Notes under the pieces: generated by a model | What the model saw: the letters and a program-made list of their open reading frames with translations, nothing else | Told to the model about the DNA's origin: nothing | Databases searched by the model: none | Translations under genes and position numbers: made by a program | Shown: positions 33,238-44,084 of the stretch, one piece after another | Numbering within the stretch: the stretch's first letter is position 1 | How the letters are laid out: every line of letters begins with the position of its first letter | Source of the DNA: Podospora pseudocomata | Taxonomy: Eukaryota > Ascomycota > Sordariomycetes > Sordariales > Podosporaceae | Assembly (NCBI RefSeq): GCF_035222375.1 | Contig: NW_026946363.1 | Span: forward strand, 7,688,001 to 7,752,000 | Reading direction: 5' to 3' | DNA: 64,000 nt

Positions 33238-35945
33238 TGGCGTCATCATGAAAACGGCTAAAGATTTGTTGGAGGCGAGGGTGGATGCAAAGTTCACTTG
33301 TTTGTTAGAAGGGGATCTGGGTCGTTGATTTGTTGTGGGGGCACCTACAAAGGGCCTATTTTTCACCAGACCCACAAACAACTAACAACAACACTGAAAT
33401 ATCAATTTGTCAACCGATTTCCCTGCCTTTTTGGCCTCTCTTTCGCGGGCAGTGACTTTACTAGGCCACCGCCGTACATTTGTTTTTGGCTTCCAAGGTT
33501 GTCTTGTCTTCCTTACCCATCAACAGGCATGATTATTTGCATACTTCATCTGCACTCAATTGCAGGCCTGTACAAGGAAAAGCATCTTTTTGTTCTTTCT
33601 AGCGGATAAGTACGCTTGCACTTTATTTGGATAGGTCAAAGTGTTGATAGCATCTCTTGTGGGTATGCATTTCTCAGGTCAGGCAGATTCGGATGACATG
33701 CCAGCCGGTCTCTCTTCGGCGAATCTCTTGTCAATACACGTGCCGTATGGAGAATATCTGTTTGTGCCTCAAAGCTACACTATGGACACTTAATTTATGA
33801 CGTACCTGTGTGACTGAAAGTTCTAAATGCCTGCACGATGTCAGTCGGAGCTCGTAAAGAAGAATTTGGTAGGTGACATTACAAGAACGAGTTCTATTGT
33901 TCATGTGTTTACTCTAAGATTATGACTACAGTCTTCTAGGTTGCGAGAGCTCCCAAATAGGTAGTTTCGTTGGTGTCGCTTTAGCAGGATTTGTGGAGAA
34001 GGATTACCGCTACTTAATAGAAGGTAGTTATTGGTGCGTACTAGGTTCGGGGAATCACGGGGGCTTTTGAGAAGCTGGCTGTTATGGTTAGTTGAGTACC
34101 TAAGGTATTGGCTAGCGATTGTCTTTTCTCAATACCGATTACCTGGTTAGTCCGCGGAGCAGGAATCGATGCAGGTTGCAAAACCAGGGCTCAGTGGAGC
34201 AGATCAACAGGGTGGACTTTAATGGTTAGACTCAGTTCAGGCAAGCAGGACGCTGCTGAGTTTGGTAGATAGGTTGCATGCTCGTTGAGTAGATTTTATA
34301 CATGGGTATGGTACGTTGCTTTGGATGTCTTTCTTATCATAACAGTTAATCCCATGCCTCATATCAGCTGTCTGAGTTCTAAACCCGACAGAATCTAGGC
34401 TCGGGGTGGTTAGCTACCTAGTGTTACGGTGTACTTTGACAAACTCTTGAGTTCAGTCCCTGGGATCTAAGACAACCCGACAAGCTACAACATCAATATC
34501 TTTTGTCTCGGTAGGTAGACGAACTGGTTGATGACGGTGGCAGGGTGTAGTCTGCATGTGGCGCAGGGTTCTCGGCCCGGCATGAGAATATTATGCCATA
34601 GCATCCAGGAAATGGAGAAGTCAACTAGGATTGCATGGTCTGGGATTTCAATTTTCATGGGTCGCTGCCGATAATGCTGTTTCACCTATGTTTTCGTGAG
34701 ATGAGATGGTATTCCTACACGAGGCACCGGGTGTCTGGTTCGCGATCTGATTGGTTTTGCGGCCCATAAAACACTGCCTGAGTTAGCCGAGGTGGGCGAG
34801 CTTCGCGGTTGTGGCTTTCAGCTGCGCGACAACTTTGCCGCTGAGCTGCTGTCGACTTATATAATTGAAGAATTTGTTTTCTCACAGATAAATAAGGTTC
34901 CATCACAACCGCCTGCCACCCACATCTCGGCAATGGCGCAGCCAAAGCCGGTCACGCTCATCGCCCTACAGGGCACCTGGACCGGCCCGGGTTGCTGCAA
35001 ATCCCACGTGTGAATTCTCCAGGCCACCCCCAATCATCTCAAGCCACAGAGCTTTCATGCTCTGCACTGCACCCTTATTAAACCAATTGTATTCTGCTTG
35101 GTGCAGGTTTATGGCACAGGAAGCTCGATGCCTGGTGTACAATGGGGATAACGGGCCGAGTTCGCACAGGGTTCGCAAGTGCGGGTCGTCGAACAGACTG
35201 CTCATAGTGCCTTGTCGATCCACGCCAGTCAGTGAATCTTCTTTTCAGGTAAATTTAGTTGCTAGAAACCTTGGGAGGCCTTGTGGTTTTGTTGACCGTT
35301 TCTCTGTGCCTGTGCCATGTTTGTGGTTAGAATATACCCTACAGTACTGTGTTCCTGCCTGCCGGATAGTGTGCCATTCCATTTCTCCGCACTCACGTAT
35401 TGACAAAGCTTGTCAGGCGGGGCAGAGATTGGTTCTCCACGCGTCCAAGGCTCAGACCAGCTCAGTCGTCTTCAGGGGCATTGCTCATGCTGATTGGCGA
35501 CATGTTTACGAGCAGTGGAGCGCGGAGGGAGGCGGAGCAAGTCAAGCATCCCACTTGCACGGGCCATCTGCCAAGCAGAAGACGCTGGTGTGCCTTCCAT
35601 GTCATCGACAAGCTTCATCAAAATTGGCATCACGAGCGAGTTGGGGGCCGTTTCTTTATTCCAGCGGAACCGACAGGGCGAAGTTGGGTTCAAAGGTGGT
35701 GAATAACAATGGGATATAAACTTTGCGGGCGCGGGCCTTCTTTCTCGAGAGGCCCTCCAATCGCTCATCAACAGTCCCAGTCCACATGAGCTCCTTCCCG
35801 AGGTCATCTGCCAACCTTTCATCGTCAAAACTCAGCTTGTTTCAGCCGCTTCAAAGCCAGGGATGGGAATAGTGTCTGATAGGTTCTATATGCAGTCGCG
35901 CTATAAATCCTGACCCTATGGGAGCTTGTATGACCGCTTCATACA
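33238..35945. other. 2.7-kb gene-poor stretch with a coding-like block near its end
   Basis: 33240-34780 shows no gene. At 34858-34867 a TATA-like ATATAATTG precedes an ATG at 34933, opening only a 26-codon reading frame (MAQPKPVTLIALQGTWTG...). From about 35060 to 35900 the GC level rises and ORFs overlap on both strands, including 35494-35706 on the plus strand, but none has a recognisable domain. This could be a decayed gene. A TATA-like CTATAAATC at about 35900 serves the next gene. Confidence 0.45.
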
Positions 35946-37925
35946 ATGGCACCATCGGCATCACCCTCCCACACACCTGGCCCACACACGGTCGTCTCTC
36001 CCCCGTCCAACCAAAGGCGTGCCAGTACCCCCAAGGTCCGTACCGGCTGCATCACTTGCAAGAATCGACACGTCAAGTGCGATGAGCGCAAGCCGACGTG
36101 TTCCCGCTGTGAAAAAGCACGCATGGAGTGCCATGGCTATCTCGCCACGACGGATCAAAAAGCAGCAAGAAAGTCGTCTAGCAAGTCCGCAACTATTCAA
36201 GGAGGCCCGCGGCCGTTACAGATGATACGTCCCGCACGTGTAACGCCTTTCTGCCCCGAAAAAGACATAATCTACCATGACTTCTTCCGGTATACCCTTG
36301 TCAACGATCTTGCTGGCTATCTCCACGCCGACTTTTGGTCCCGGGTTGTGCTTTGCGAGGGTATTCGGGACAGTTGTGTCAACCACGCCATATTTGCCAT
36401 TGGCGCGCTTTCTCAGGCTCTCTTTGTTGAAGCTAGGCTTGATAGATCACTTGCTCGACAATCGTCTGGCTCGCCACCGTCCCCTCCAAACTCTCATGTT
36501 CGTTGGCACCATATATACAATCCCCACTACCAGGCGGCCATCCGCCACCAAAACCAGGCAATATCGCTGTGTTTACAACGAATACGGGACGATGGAAATA
36601 CCATGTCCTCTCGAAACCTTCTTGTCATCACGTTGCTTCTCGTCGGCTACGAACTTCTTCAGGGTGACGTAGAAGCCGCCGATGGACTTATGACAAGCGG
36701 CATCCGACTACTTCGAGACTCGATAACAAGCCTTAGGGACGCAGCACGCCGGAACACCGGGCCTACCAACTATGTCAACCGCGAAGATGAAGACACGCAA
36801 GATATGGAGTACATCCTCCCTTTTTTGAGTGGAACGTCCAACCTGCGTCCCAGCCCGCCACCCCATTACACAATCCCCAGCTCTTCTCTTGAATGTAACG
36901 ACCTCCCGGTCTTTGGGAAAACTAGCGCAGTGAAGTGTACTTTTCTTTGGGGCAATTTTCACACACGGTGCTTGTTATTTATCTCGCAGGCTATGCAGCG
37001 TACCTTTGCTGGACAACCCCTTCCAACAAACGAGAGACACTCCCTCTGGGCAGAACAAGCACAACTTTGGAACTCATCTCGCCAATGGCAGCAAGTGCTA
37101 TCTGATTACAAAGCAGCGGTTAGCCCTGAAGACGTTCGAACTAGAAAGATAATGTTACTGCTCCTTCTGCAATGCTACACAGACCTCATCTGCCTCGCTT
37201 GGTGCCTGGATCCAGCAGGCACAGCTTTGGACAACTGCGAGCCCGATTTCGGCCAGCTGCTCAACATAGCCCTCGAATTCTCTGAGGATCAAGAGCCCAT
37301 GACCACGAACGGATTTATACTCTCCGGTGGAAACGTCACCGGTCCCCTGATATTGATTGCGACAAAGTGCCGAACTAGTCGGACCCTGAGGTGGCAGGCG
37401 CTCGAGGCTTTCAGAAAAATGTCTTGGCGGACAGGAGCATGGGATGCCAAAGTCTTTGTGTCTGTGGCTGGTTTGGTATCGCTGGAGGAGGCGGCTCGGG
37501 ATGAGGGAGGTCGAATAGATCCCATCAACAGGTGGCTATGTACCGGTATACACTCGGATGTGGATAGCATGAAGGTTATGGGGGAGTATACAAGAGCATC
37601 ATCTGATGAGAAGGGTGATCCGATAAAGAAATATTTGGTCTTGAATGTAGATGGACGGCGGTTCCTAGCTGAGGGGGAGGGAACTATGGACCCGAGTTTG
37701 ACAAAGGGTGATCCTGATCTAGGATGTGTTCGAAATACTCATGGACAACTGGCAGGTCAAATTACGAATCATGGTCTCGGCGCTGATATGGGTAGCAGCA
37801 TAAACGGGGCACTGTCGCCAGCTTCAGCGGTTAAGGGGTCGGATTTTGATTCACCCTTACCTGTACCCACAGAGTATAACTCAAATTGGGATGGTCTGTC
37901 AAGTCGGGAGGATACCTTGGTGTAG
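35946..37925 (+). CDS. Zn2Cys6 (GAL4-type) fungal transcription factor
   Basis: Intronless 659-aa nuclear regulator. The binuclear zinc cluster spans residues 35-62 (CITCKNRHVKCDERKPTC then SRCEKARMEC) with the six cysteines in C-x2-C-x6-C-x6-C-x2-C-x6-C spacing. The N-terminal 30 residues are Pro/Ser-rich. The middle (about 110-300) resembles the fungal-specific Zn2Cys6-associated domain (DFFRYTLVNDLAGY and HAIFAIGALSQA). The C-terminus is polar and probably disordered. The closest neighbour is an HSL-type hydrolase whose 3' end is only 146 bases from this gene's 3' end, so a regulatory link is possible but not shown. The target genes are unknown. Confidence 0.93.
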   Translation: MAPSASPSHTPGPHTVVSPPSNQRRASTPKVRTGCITCKNRHVKCDERKPTCSRCEKARMECHGYLATTDQKAARKSSSKSATIQGGPRPLQMIRPARVTPFCPEKDIIYHDFFRYTLVNDLAGYLHADFWSRVVLCEGIRDSCVNHAIFAIGALSQALFVEARLDRSLARQSSGSPPSPPNSHVRWHHIYNPHYQAAIRHQNQAISLCLQRIRDDGNTMSSRNLLVITLLLVGYELLQGDVEAADGLMTSGIRLLRDSITSLRDAARRNTGPTNYVNREDEDTQDMEYILPFLSGTSNLRPSPPPHYTIPSSSLECNDLPVFGKTSAVKCTFLWGNFHTRCLLFISQAMQRTFAGQPLPTNERHSLWAEQAQLWNSSRQWQQVLSDYKAAVSPEDVRTRKIMLLLLLQCYTDLICLAWCLDPAGTALDNCEPDFGQLLNIALEFSEDQEPMTTNGFILSGGNVTGPLILIATKCRTSRTLRWQALEAFRKMSWRTGAWDAKVFVSVAGLVSLEEAARDEGGRIDPINRWLCTGIHSDVDSMKVMGEYTRASSDEKGDPIKKYLVLNVDGRRFLAEGEGTMDPSLTKGDPDLGCVRNTHGQLAGQITNHGLGADMGSSINGALSPASAVKGSDFDSPLPVPTEYNSNWDGLSSREDTLV

Positions 37926-38071
37926 ATACGATTTAAACCCTACATCATGAGCTTGGGCGATGGATAGAATCATGGACGGCACATATACGGTTATATCAAA
38001 CGTGTAGGTAGGTAGAGCATACAGTGCAGAATCAATGACACCATGACAGAGTTGCCCTGTTTCGAGCGGGA

Positions 38072-39189
38072 TCATTCCTTTTCATAGCCGTAAACGATCG
38101 CTCCCACAAGCTTCCCCAGTTCTCGAGTTGCATCACCAGCAGCGTGACACCACGGCGTCATTTGAAGCCACCCGTGAATTAGGTCTTCATGATGAACCCA
38201 CTTGACATCGACACCTGCTTCCTTCAGTTTGCTGGCATATTCGATGCCCACGTCTCTCAAGGGATCAAATCCGTTTGTGATAACAGCCGCCTTGGGCTGG
38301 TTTGCCAAATCTTTTGCAGGTTGGTAGCCGGGAGATATGTATGCATCCAGTGGTGAAGGACCTGCGTTGTGTCAGCTGACATCGAAGTCGGGAATACACT
38401 GAAATCACAAAGCAGCTCACCATTCGCCTTTGATGGTCTTGGCATATAGTGCGCCGCAAAGCTGAAGATACCATTGGTGTGCAAGTAATAGCCCGAGCTA
38501 TTCTCCTTTGCTGCCAGGGTGTCAAATGGAAGGCGAGCCGTCGGGTAGACCAGAATCTGGGCACAGAGGGGTTTCTTGCCCTTGTCTCGGCGCCGTAAAC
38601 AAACTGCAGCAGTCAGGTTGCCTCCAGATGAGTCACCGCCGCCAGCAACACGATCGGCACGCACGCCTCGATTCCTGCCCTCCTCGCTCTGAACCCAGTC
38701 GATCACAGCGTCATACTCATCCAGTTGAACAGGATATCGAAACTCGGGGGCAGGGCGATAGTCGAAACAATAGACCTGGCAGCCAGACCTCTCTGCCACC
38801 AACCTCAAACCATTTTCGAACTCATCCACGCTTCCTACGGTGTATCCACCCCCATGGCAATAGATTAGTGCACCTGCCTCGCCTCTGTCTCTCCAGTCTT
38901 CGGCTGACTCGGGATACAGAATCCGGATGGGAATCGTGCCGTGCGGGCCCCGGATCGCCGTAAACTCGACACTGCCGATGGCATTTACGCCCTTCTTCAG
39001 ATTGTGAATACCAAAGATTTTCTGGTGGTGAGCACGCTCGGTGATGAAGCCTTTGGAGCCTCCCAGCTCGAGATCCGGATTGTTGTCCAGGAAGTCCTCA
39101 AGCGCGCCGTTGGGACGACGAGACCGAGTGCCGATCGGGGGGTTGGGAATGGATGAAGACATTTTGGGATCTCCGTTTCCTTGAGTCAT
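38072..39189 (-). CDS. alpha/beta-hydrolase of the hormone-sensitive-lipase family, 2 exons
   Basis: Predicted 352-aa carboxylesterase. Exon 1 is 39189-38421, exon 2 is 38361-38072, with a 59-nt intron (GTGAGC donor, ACGCAG acceptor). The oxyanion motif YCHGGGYTVG, the nucleophile elbow GGGDSSGGNL, the acid in TNGFDPLRDVG and the His in EDLIHGWL give a complete HSL (family IV) active site. There is no signal peptide, so it should be cytosolic. Short-chain esters are the usual substrates; detoxification of plant or fungal esters is one inferred role. The start at 39189 is used; an internal Met at residue 10 (MSSSIPN) is an alternative. It ends close to the Zn2Cys6 gene on the opposite strand. 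Confidence 0.9.
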
Positions 39190-39881
39190 GGCAAAGGTGT
39201 TTCTTTGGGTCTTGGCGGCATTGTCCAGGGAGATAATTGCCAGAGGTTCATCTCAAGTAGCTGGAGGAGAGAGGCCCGGTGTGGTAGCGGTGCAAGCTCC
39301 GAAAACGAACGTCATGTTGATGTATTCTCTTTGTTGAGGCGGCGATGATGGCAGAGATGAACTAAAGTTTGCGCTAAGAAATTCGCTGCCATCATGACAG
39401 TTGTGGTGTCTCCCCGTCTGGAGTCGTTCCTGCCGGTAGTTGGCCTTATCCCTTATCGTTGATGGGGAGGGGTTGGAGGGGCCATGACGTCCCCTTTTTC
39501 TCGGCTGGGACTGGGCAGCCAATGGGCGCATGTTGACATCAACAAGAGTCCCACCCTCGTGTTGCTTTTTTTCACTGGTTCGGCGGCTGCCAAGAGCGCG
39601 AACCCAATCAATTATCAATTGGCACAAAGAGTGCACAGCCGTCAAGGTCTGGTTGTCGTGCGACGCCAATATTTATTTTGTTATTTTTTTCCACAGACGG
39701 CCCTCTTCTCCGCTGGAATCGCAGCAACAGCCCAGAGGAAACCAACAACACTAAACCCGGCACTTTGGCGCATTGCTCACGCCGCCCCGCAACGTCAGAC
39801 AGCTCACTTGCGCGTGATGCGACGACTCGTCTCATAAGACGCGTCTTCCCTTGACTGGGGGCCCCGCCGTTAGACCCGACA
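39190..39881. other. divergent promoter region
   Basis: Shared upstream region of the hydrolase and the kinase-like gene. No further gene seen. Confidence 0.5.
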
Positions 39882-41746
39882 ATGCGGCACCCGACCCGGG
39901 ATGGTCTTGCCTGGGACGACAATGGTCTCGGCCCGGTCGCGAGGTGGACCAGACAACCCGACATCGAAGCCGTCGAGCGTGTATGTCGCCGTGCCCTCAA
40001 CATCAACCACACTGTCGACTGCAACGTCCACCTGCATGCCAATGGCGAGTTCAGCAAACTTTATGCCGTCGACAGCATCCGCGGCAAGCACATCATCCGC
40101 ATCTCCCTCCCCGTCGACCCCGGGAACAAGACCCTCGGCGAAGTCTTCACTCTGCGACTGGTGCATCGCATGACCGACATTCCCGTGCCCAAAGTCATTG
40201 CATGGGATGAGACTGTCAACAATGAGCTTGGGTTCGAATGGCTCCTGATGGAGATGATGCCCGGCAGGCTAGCTTACTATCGCTGGCGCAAGATGACTGA
40301 CACCCAGAAAGAGATACTTACCAAGCGCGTGGCAGAGTTCCATACCCAGCTGCTCCGCTGCGGCAATCTGGGTCAGGGTTTCAGATCGATTGGAACGCTG
40401 GGAACGGGCCCGAATGCCGACTACAACACCGCAGTCACACCCTCGCCTGGCCCCATTGTTGACAGCGTCTTCTTCTCTGGGCCACGCTCCAGTTACCCTG
40501 TGGCCCGTGGCCCCTTTGAATCCAGTCATGACTGGCTTCGAGCCTATCTTGACCTCATCATCACGGAGCACACAAATGCTCTTGCCAAAGCCAAGACTGA
40601 TGACGACAAGGAACATGCCGAAATGGTGCTCCGGCTGGCTCGCAAACTGCTAAGAATGGTTCATAAAATATTCCCTTCCTTGGTTTTCCCGCCAGAGCAT
40701 ACCGTGCTTTGGCACGACGATCTCTCGTTGAAGAACCTTCTTGTAGACGACAATGGCCGCATAACAGGTGCGATTGGATGGTATGTATTATTTCCATATC
40801 ACAGCTCTTTTGTGTCAACATGCTGACCGCTACTAGGGAATGTGTATCGACCATGCCACGCTGGATGGCTTGTCAGATGCCTGCATTCCTTCGAGGCGCA
40901 AGCCGGAAGCAGAAGCCCAGCAGGGACAGTTATACAAATCTGGCTCCGCGCCCGTCAGCTTCTTCCACTTCTGACGAAGACCACTTGGACAATGAAGGAA
41001 AGACGGAGCTTTATTGGATCCACCTGATGGAGTATGACCAGACCCGGCTGCGCGAGGTTTATCAATCTCGAATGACACAGCTCTTGGGCCCTGAGTGGGA
41101 GAAGGATGTCGACGAAGCCCGGCTCAAGGTTGACTTTCTTGGAGCAGTGTCTCGATGCGGCACCCAGTTTTATCCTGTCAGAGTAGAACAGTGGGTTGAC
41201 GCCATAGATCGCAAGGAGTTCATCTCGTTGATGCAAGTCTTGCGTACGGGCATCAAAAAAGAAAAGCGACCCGCGACGCCTAGCGGCAATGCCGCCCCAA
41301 GCAAAGTGCACTACGAGAGGCCAGCCAGCAGCACGCCCAGCAGAGTTCAACAAGAGATTCAAAGACACGAAAGGATGCATCTTGCTGGATCAGGAAACCC
41401 CACCGCTTCGGTTATTTTCAGGACCGGGAGCCCTACCAAAACGGCCGCGATGACAGGCAGCTGGACTCCATCTAGACCCAGTTCTGTCAACAGCCACCGT
41501 CCCACAACATCATGGAGAGGCTCGGTCTCGGGCGTCTCCGGAGCGCATCTGGAAACGCCCCAGAGTCCTGTTAGCGTACATGTCCGTCGAAGGTCGTCGG
41601 ACGGAATATCATTGACCAGCTTGGAACTGCCCAATCCCAAGAGCCCAGTCAACGTGCATATTCGACGCAACTCGGGGTCAACTTGTGTGTCAACCACTTC
41701 GTCCATCGTTTCCGGAACGACTAATTCCTCATCGAAGCTGGGATAG
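39882..41746 (+). CDS. APH/protein-kinase-fold protein with altered metal-binding site and Ser-rich tail, 2 exons
   Basis: Predicted 602-aa protein; exons 39882-40780 and 40837-41746, intron 56 nt. The N-terminal 400 residues have the phosphotransferase fold, with IDIPVPKVIAWDE-like hinge text (residues 100-115), EWLLMEMMPG, and the catalytic loop VLWHDDLSLKNLLV with His278-Asp280 and Asn intact. The second metal ligand, normally the Asp of IDWE, is Gly299 (GAIGWE) just before the intron. The rest of the family signature (WECVSTMPRWMACQMPAFL) is kept. The C-terminal 170 residues are basic and Ser-rich with two related blocks, PQSPVSVHVRRRSS and PKSPVNVHIRRNSG, that look like RRxS and SP phosphorylation sites. 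It may be a weak kinase or a pseudokinase scaffold. Confidence 0.82.
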
Positions 41747-42292
41747 TGTTACAGCAGCAAGGATATTAGGGTGAGGTGGAGAATGAAGAAGCCAGTCAGT
41801 GAAGAATGAAGTTTGGGGGAAGAAACCTCGAAATTGTCGGATATTTCATGAAGTTGGAGAGACGGGGAGATATGAATTGTCGGTATGAGTATATGTATAT
41901 AATTTTTTCATCGTTGTCCTTTGCATGTTGGTAATTTTCAGATTCAGGGGTCAAATGTCAACAATGCTAGCGTCACACCCCTATCTGGTTGCTATGCTAC
42001 TGCCTGCTTATCTCCGGCCCGGTGCTGTCACAGGGCTCGGTACTTGGCAAGTGTCTCTGGGCATCCGAGTTTAATATGAACCTGGAAGTGGAATCACCGG
42101 TCTCACCTTCTGTTGTGGCACAGCAGTAGCTTCCCCGCACTTGTTGACGTACGCAATTCCAATTGGGGACTGACAAAACAACAACTCATCCGTGTTCTAG
42201 GTTGCATTCCTTTCTCCTTTCTCCGTTCCATTGACCCTCTATGCCTTTGCTGCTAGAATCACGATTCGACATACAGACATAGAGACCAAAAG
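41747..42292. other. intergenic stretch
   Basis: 3' flank of the kinase-like gene and promoter of the AAA gene. No gene seen. Confidence 0.45.
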
Positions 42293-43939
42293 ATGGAACA
42301 CGGCATTTTCCCCGACCGGTTTGGGAAGTTCTCCCCGAGCTTCTTCTCCCAGGCCCAACGCCGCCGTGAACAGCCACAGCACCAATCAACTGGCGCCAGC
42401 GGACACCCAGACGATTCGACAGATCGGACCACCGCCAAATTCTTCCAGCACACATCGGCTCCCCGTATCTCTTCCGACGCTGTCATTGCTGCGTCTCTCA
42501 AGCGCCAGTACCCTTCACTTCAATTGACTACCGTGCCCGTGGACAATGTCGACATTCTGGCTTATGCCTCCAACGTCCCTGACGATGTCGCAAGTTTCCA
42601 TCAGGTGGAACCGGAGTCCTCTGTATTTCCGGCCGACCTGAAATGGAACTATTACCTCCCGCCCGCCAGGCGACTGGACGGTTCCAAAGGGGGCATTGCC
42701 ACGGATTTGCACTTTGGCAAATTCCTGTATCGTTACAAGGGTGCAGAGTTCATTGTGTATCTGGCTGAATGTCGAGACGGATCGAGTTATTATCCCCCTA
42801 TCGTCAACTACTACATTCTGTCTTCTCCTCCCGAGGTCCACTTGGTTGAGAGTTTGTTGATGACTGCGGGGCATTCGGCGTTTGAGCTCAAGGATGAGAT
42901 CTGGGTCTTCGATGGAGGGTGGTGGCAAAAGTCGAGGGAGCTGTTTGACAGCGTCCAAAAGTCGAGCTGGGACAATGTCATCTTGGATGAAGACATGAAG
43001 AAAGCGCTGATTGACGACCACACGAGCTTCTTTGCCTCCAGGGGCCAGTATGAAAGGCTCAAGGTGCCTTGGAAAAGAGGACTTATCTACTGGGGTCCTC
43101 CCGGGAACGGAAAGACGATCAGCATCAAGGCCATGATGAAGACGCTTAGTGAGAGGGAGGAGAAGGTGCCGTCGTTGTACGTGAGAAACTTTGTTTCGGT
43201 CAGTTCTTCCCGTGTAATAGAGTGAAAGGTGACATCGACTAAGAAGCACTAGTATGGCGGCCCTGAATACGCCATCTCCATGATCTTTGCCAAAGCAAGG
43301 CAGTATGCGCCTTGCTACCTGATCTTTGAGGATCTCGACTCGCTGGTGACAGATGGCGTGCGAAGCTACTTTTTGAACGAGATTGATGGTCTCAAGAGCA
43401 ATGATGGCATCTTTATCGTGGGCAGCACGAACCATCTGGAAAGACTGGACCCCGGCCTTTCGGTGAGTATCTGTCCTGTCTTGGCTGACCGCTTGAGTGT
43501 ATAACTGACAAGATGGTAGAAACGTCCCTCTAGATTCGACAGAAAGTACTTCTTTCCGGACCCCAATCTGGAGCAGCGCGTCGCATACTGCAAATTTTGG
43601 CAAGGCAAGCTGAAGAGCAACAAAGACCTCGAGTTTCCCGACAGCCTGTGCAAAGCTATTGCCGAGATCACGGACGGCTTCAGCTTCGCCTACATCCAAG
43701 AGGCGTTTGTGGCGGCGCTGCTTGTCATTGCAAGAGATTCGGAGACGTTAGATCTTGGCTCCGCCCTGGAGGTGGGATCAGAGGACGACTGGGTCAGCGT
43801 TGATGTCCCTGATAGCAATGGTGGTGGCGACGACACCGACTTGGAGAAGCTGATCTTGTGGGTGGAGATCAAGAAGCAGATCGAGATTCTGAGGCAAGGA
43901 ATGGGGGAGGAGAGGCAGCGGAGGGTTCGGTTTCAGTAG
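42293..43939 (+). CDS. BCS1-like AAA ATPase, 3 exons
   Basis: Predicted 511-aa AAA protein; exons 42293-43198, 43253-43462 and 43520-43939, introns 54 and 57 nt. Residues 1-75 are polar and variable, and 75-245 form the family's own N-terminal region (DEIWVFDGGWWQKSREL). The AAA core has Walker A WGPPGNGKTISIKAM, Walker B CYLIFEDLDSLV, sensor 1 GSTNHLERLDPGLS and the Arg finger region KRPSRFDRKYFF. No mitochondrial membrane helix of the true Bcs1 is visible, so this is the soluble fungal branch, whose role is unknown. A close paralogue without introns lies at 60648-62174. The C-terminus is acidic (SNGGGDDTDLE) and ends in a charged helix. Confidence 0.92.
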
Positions 43940-44084
43940 GGAGCAGCTGTGCATGAATGCCTGATAGTAGGTATGGCGGGATGCGAGAGGAGACTATTTA
44001 AGGGAGGCAATAGGTTTCTGGAATTAAAGATCCTTTATTTTGAACAGTGCTAACTTTTAACCACTACATTTATACAAAACAAAT

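Noticed and set aside
30315-35945. Decayed retroelement in the gene-poor stretch
   Set aside because: No terminal repeats, primer-binding site or reverse-transcriptase-like text could be recognised on either strand.
42515-43699. 394-codon minus-strand ORF
   Set aside because: Antisense across the exons and introns of the AAA gene, with no domain of its own.
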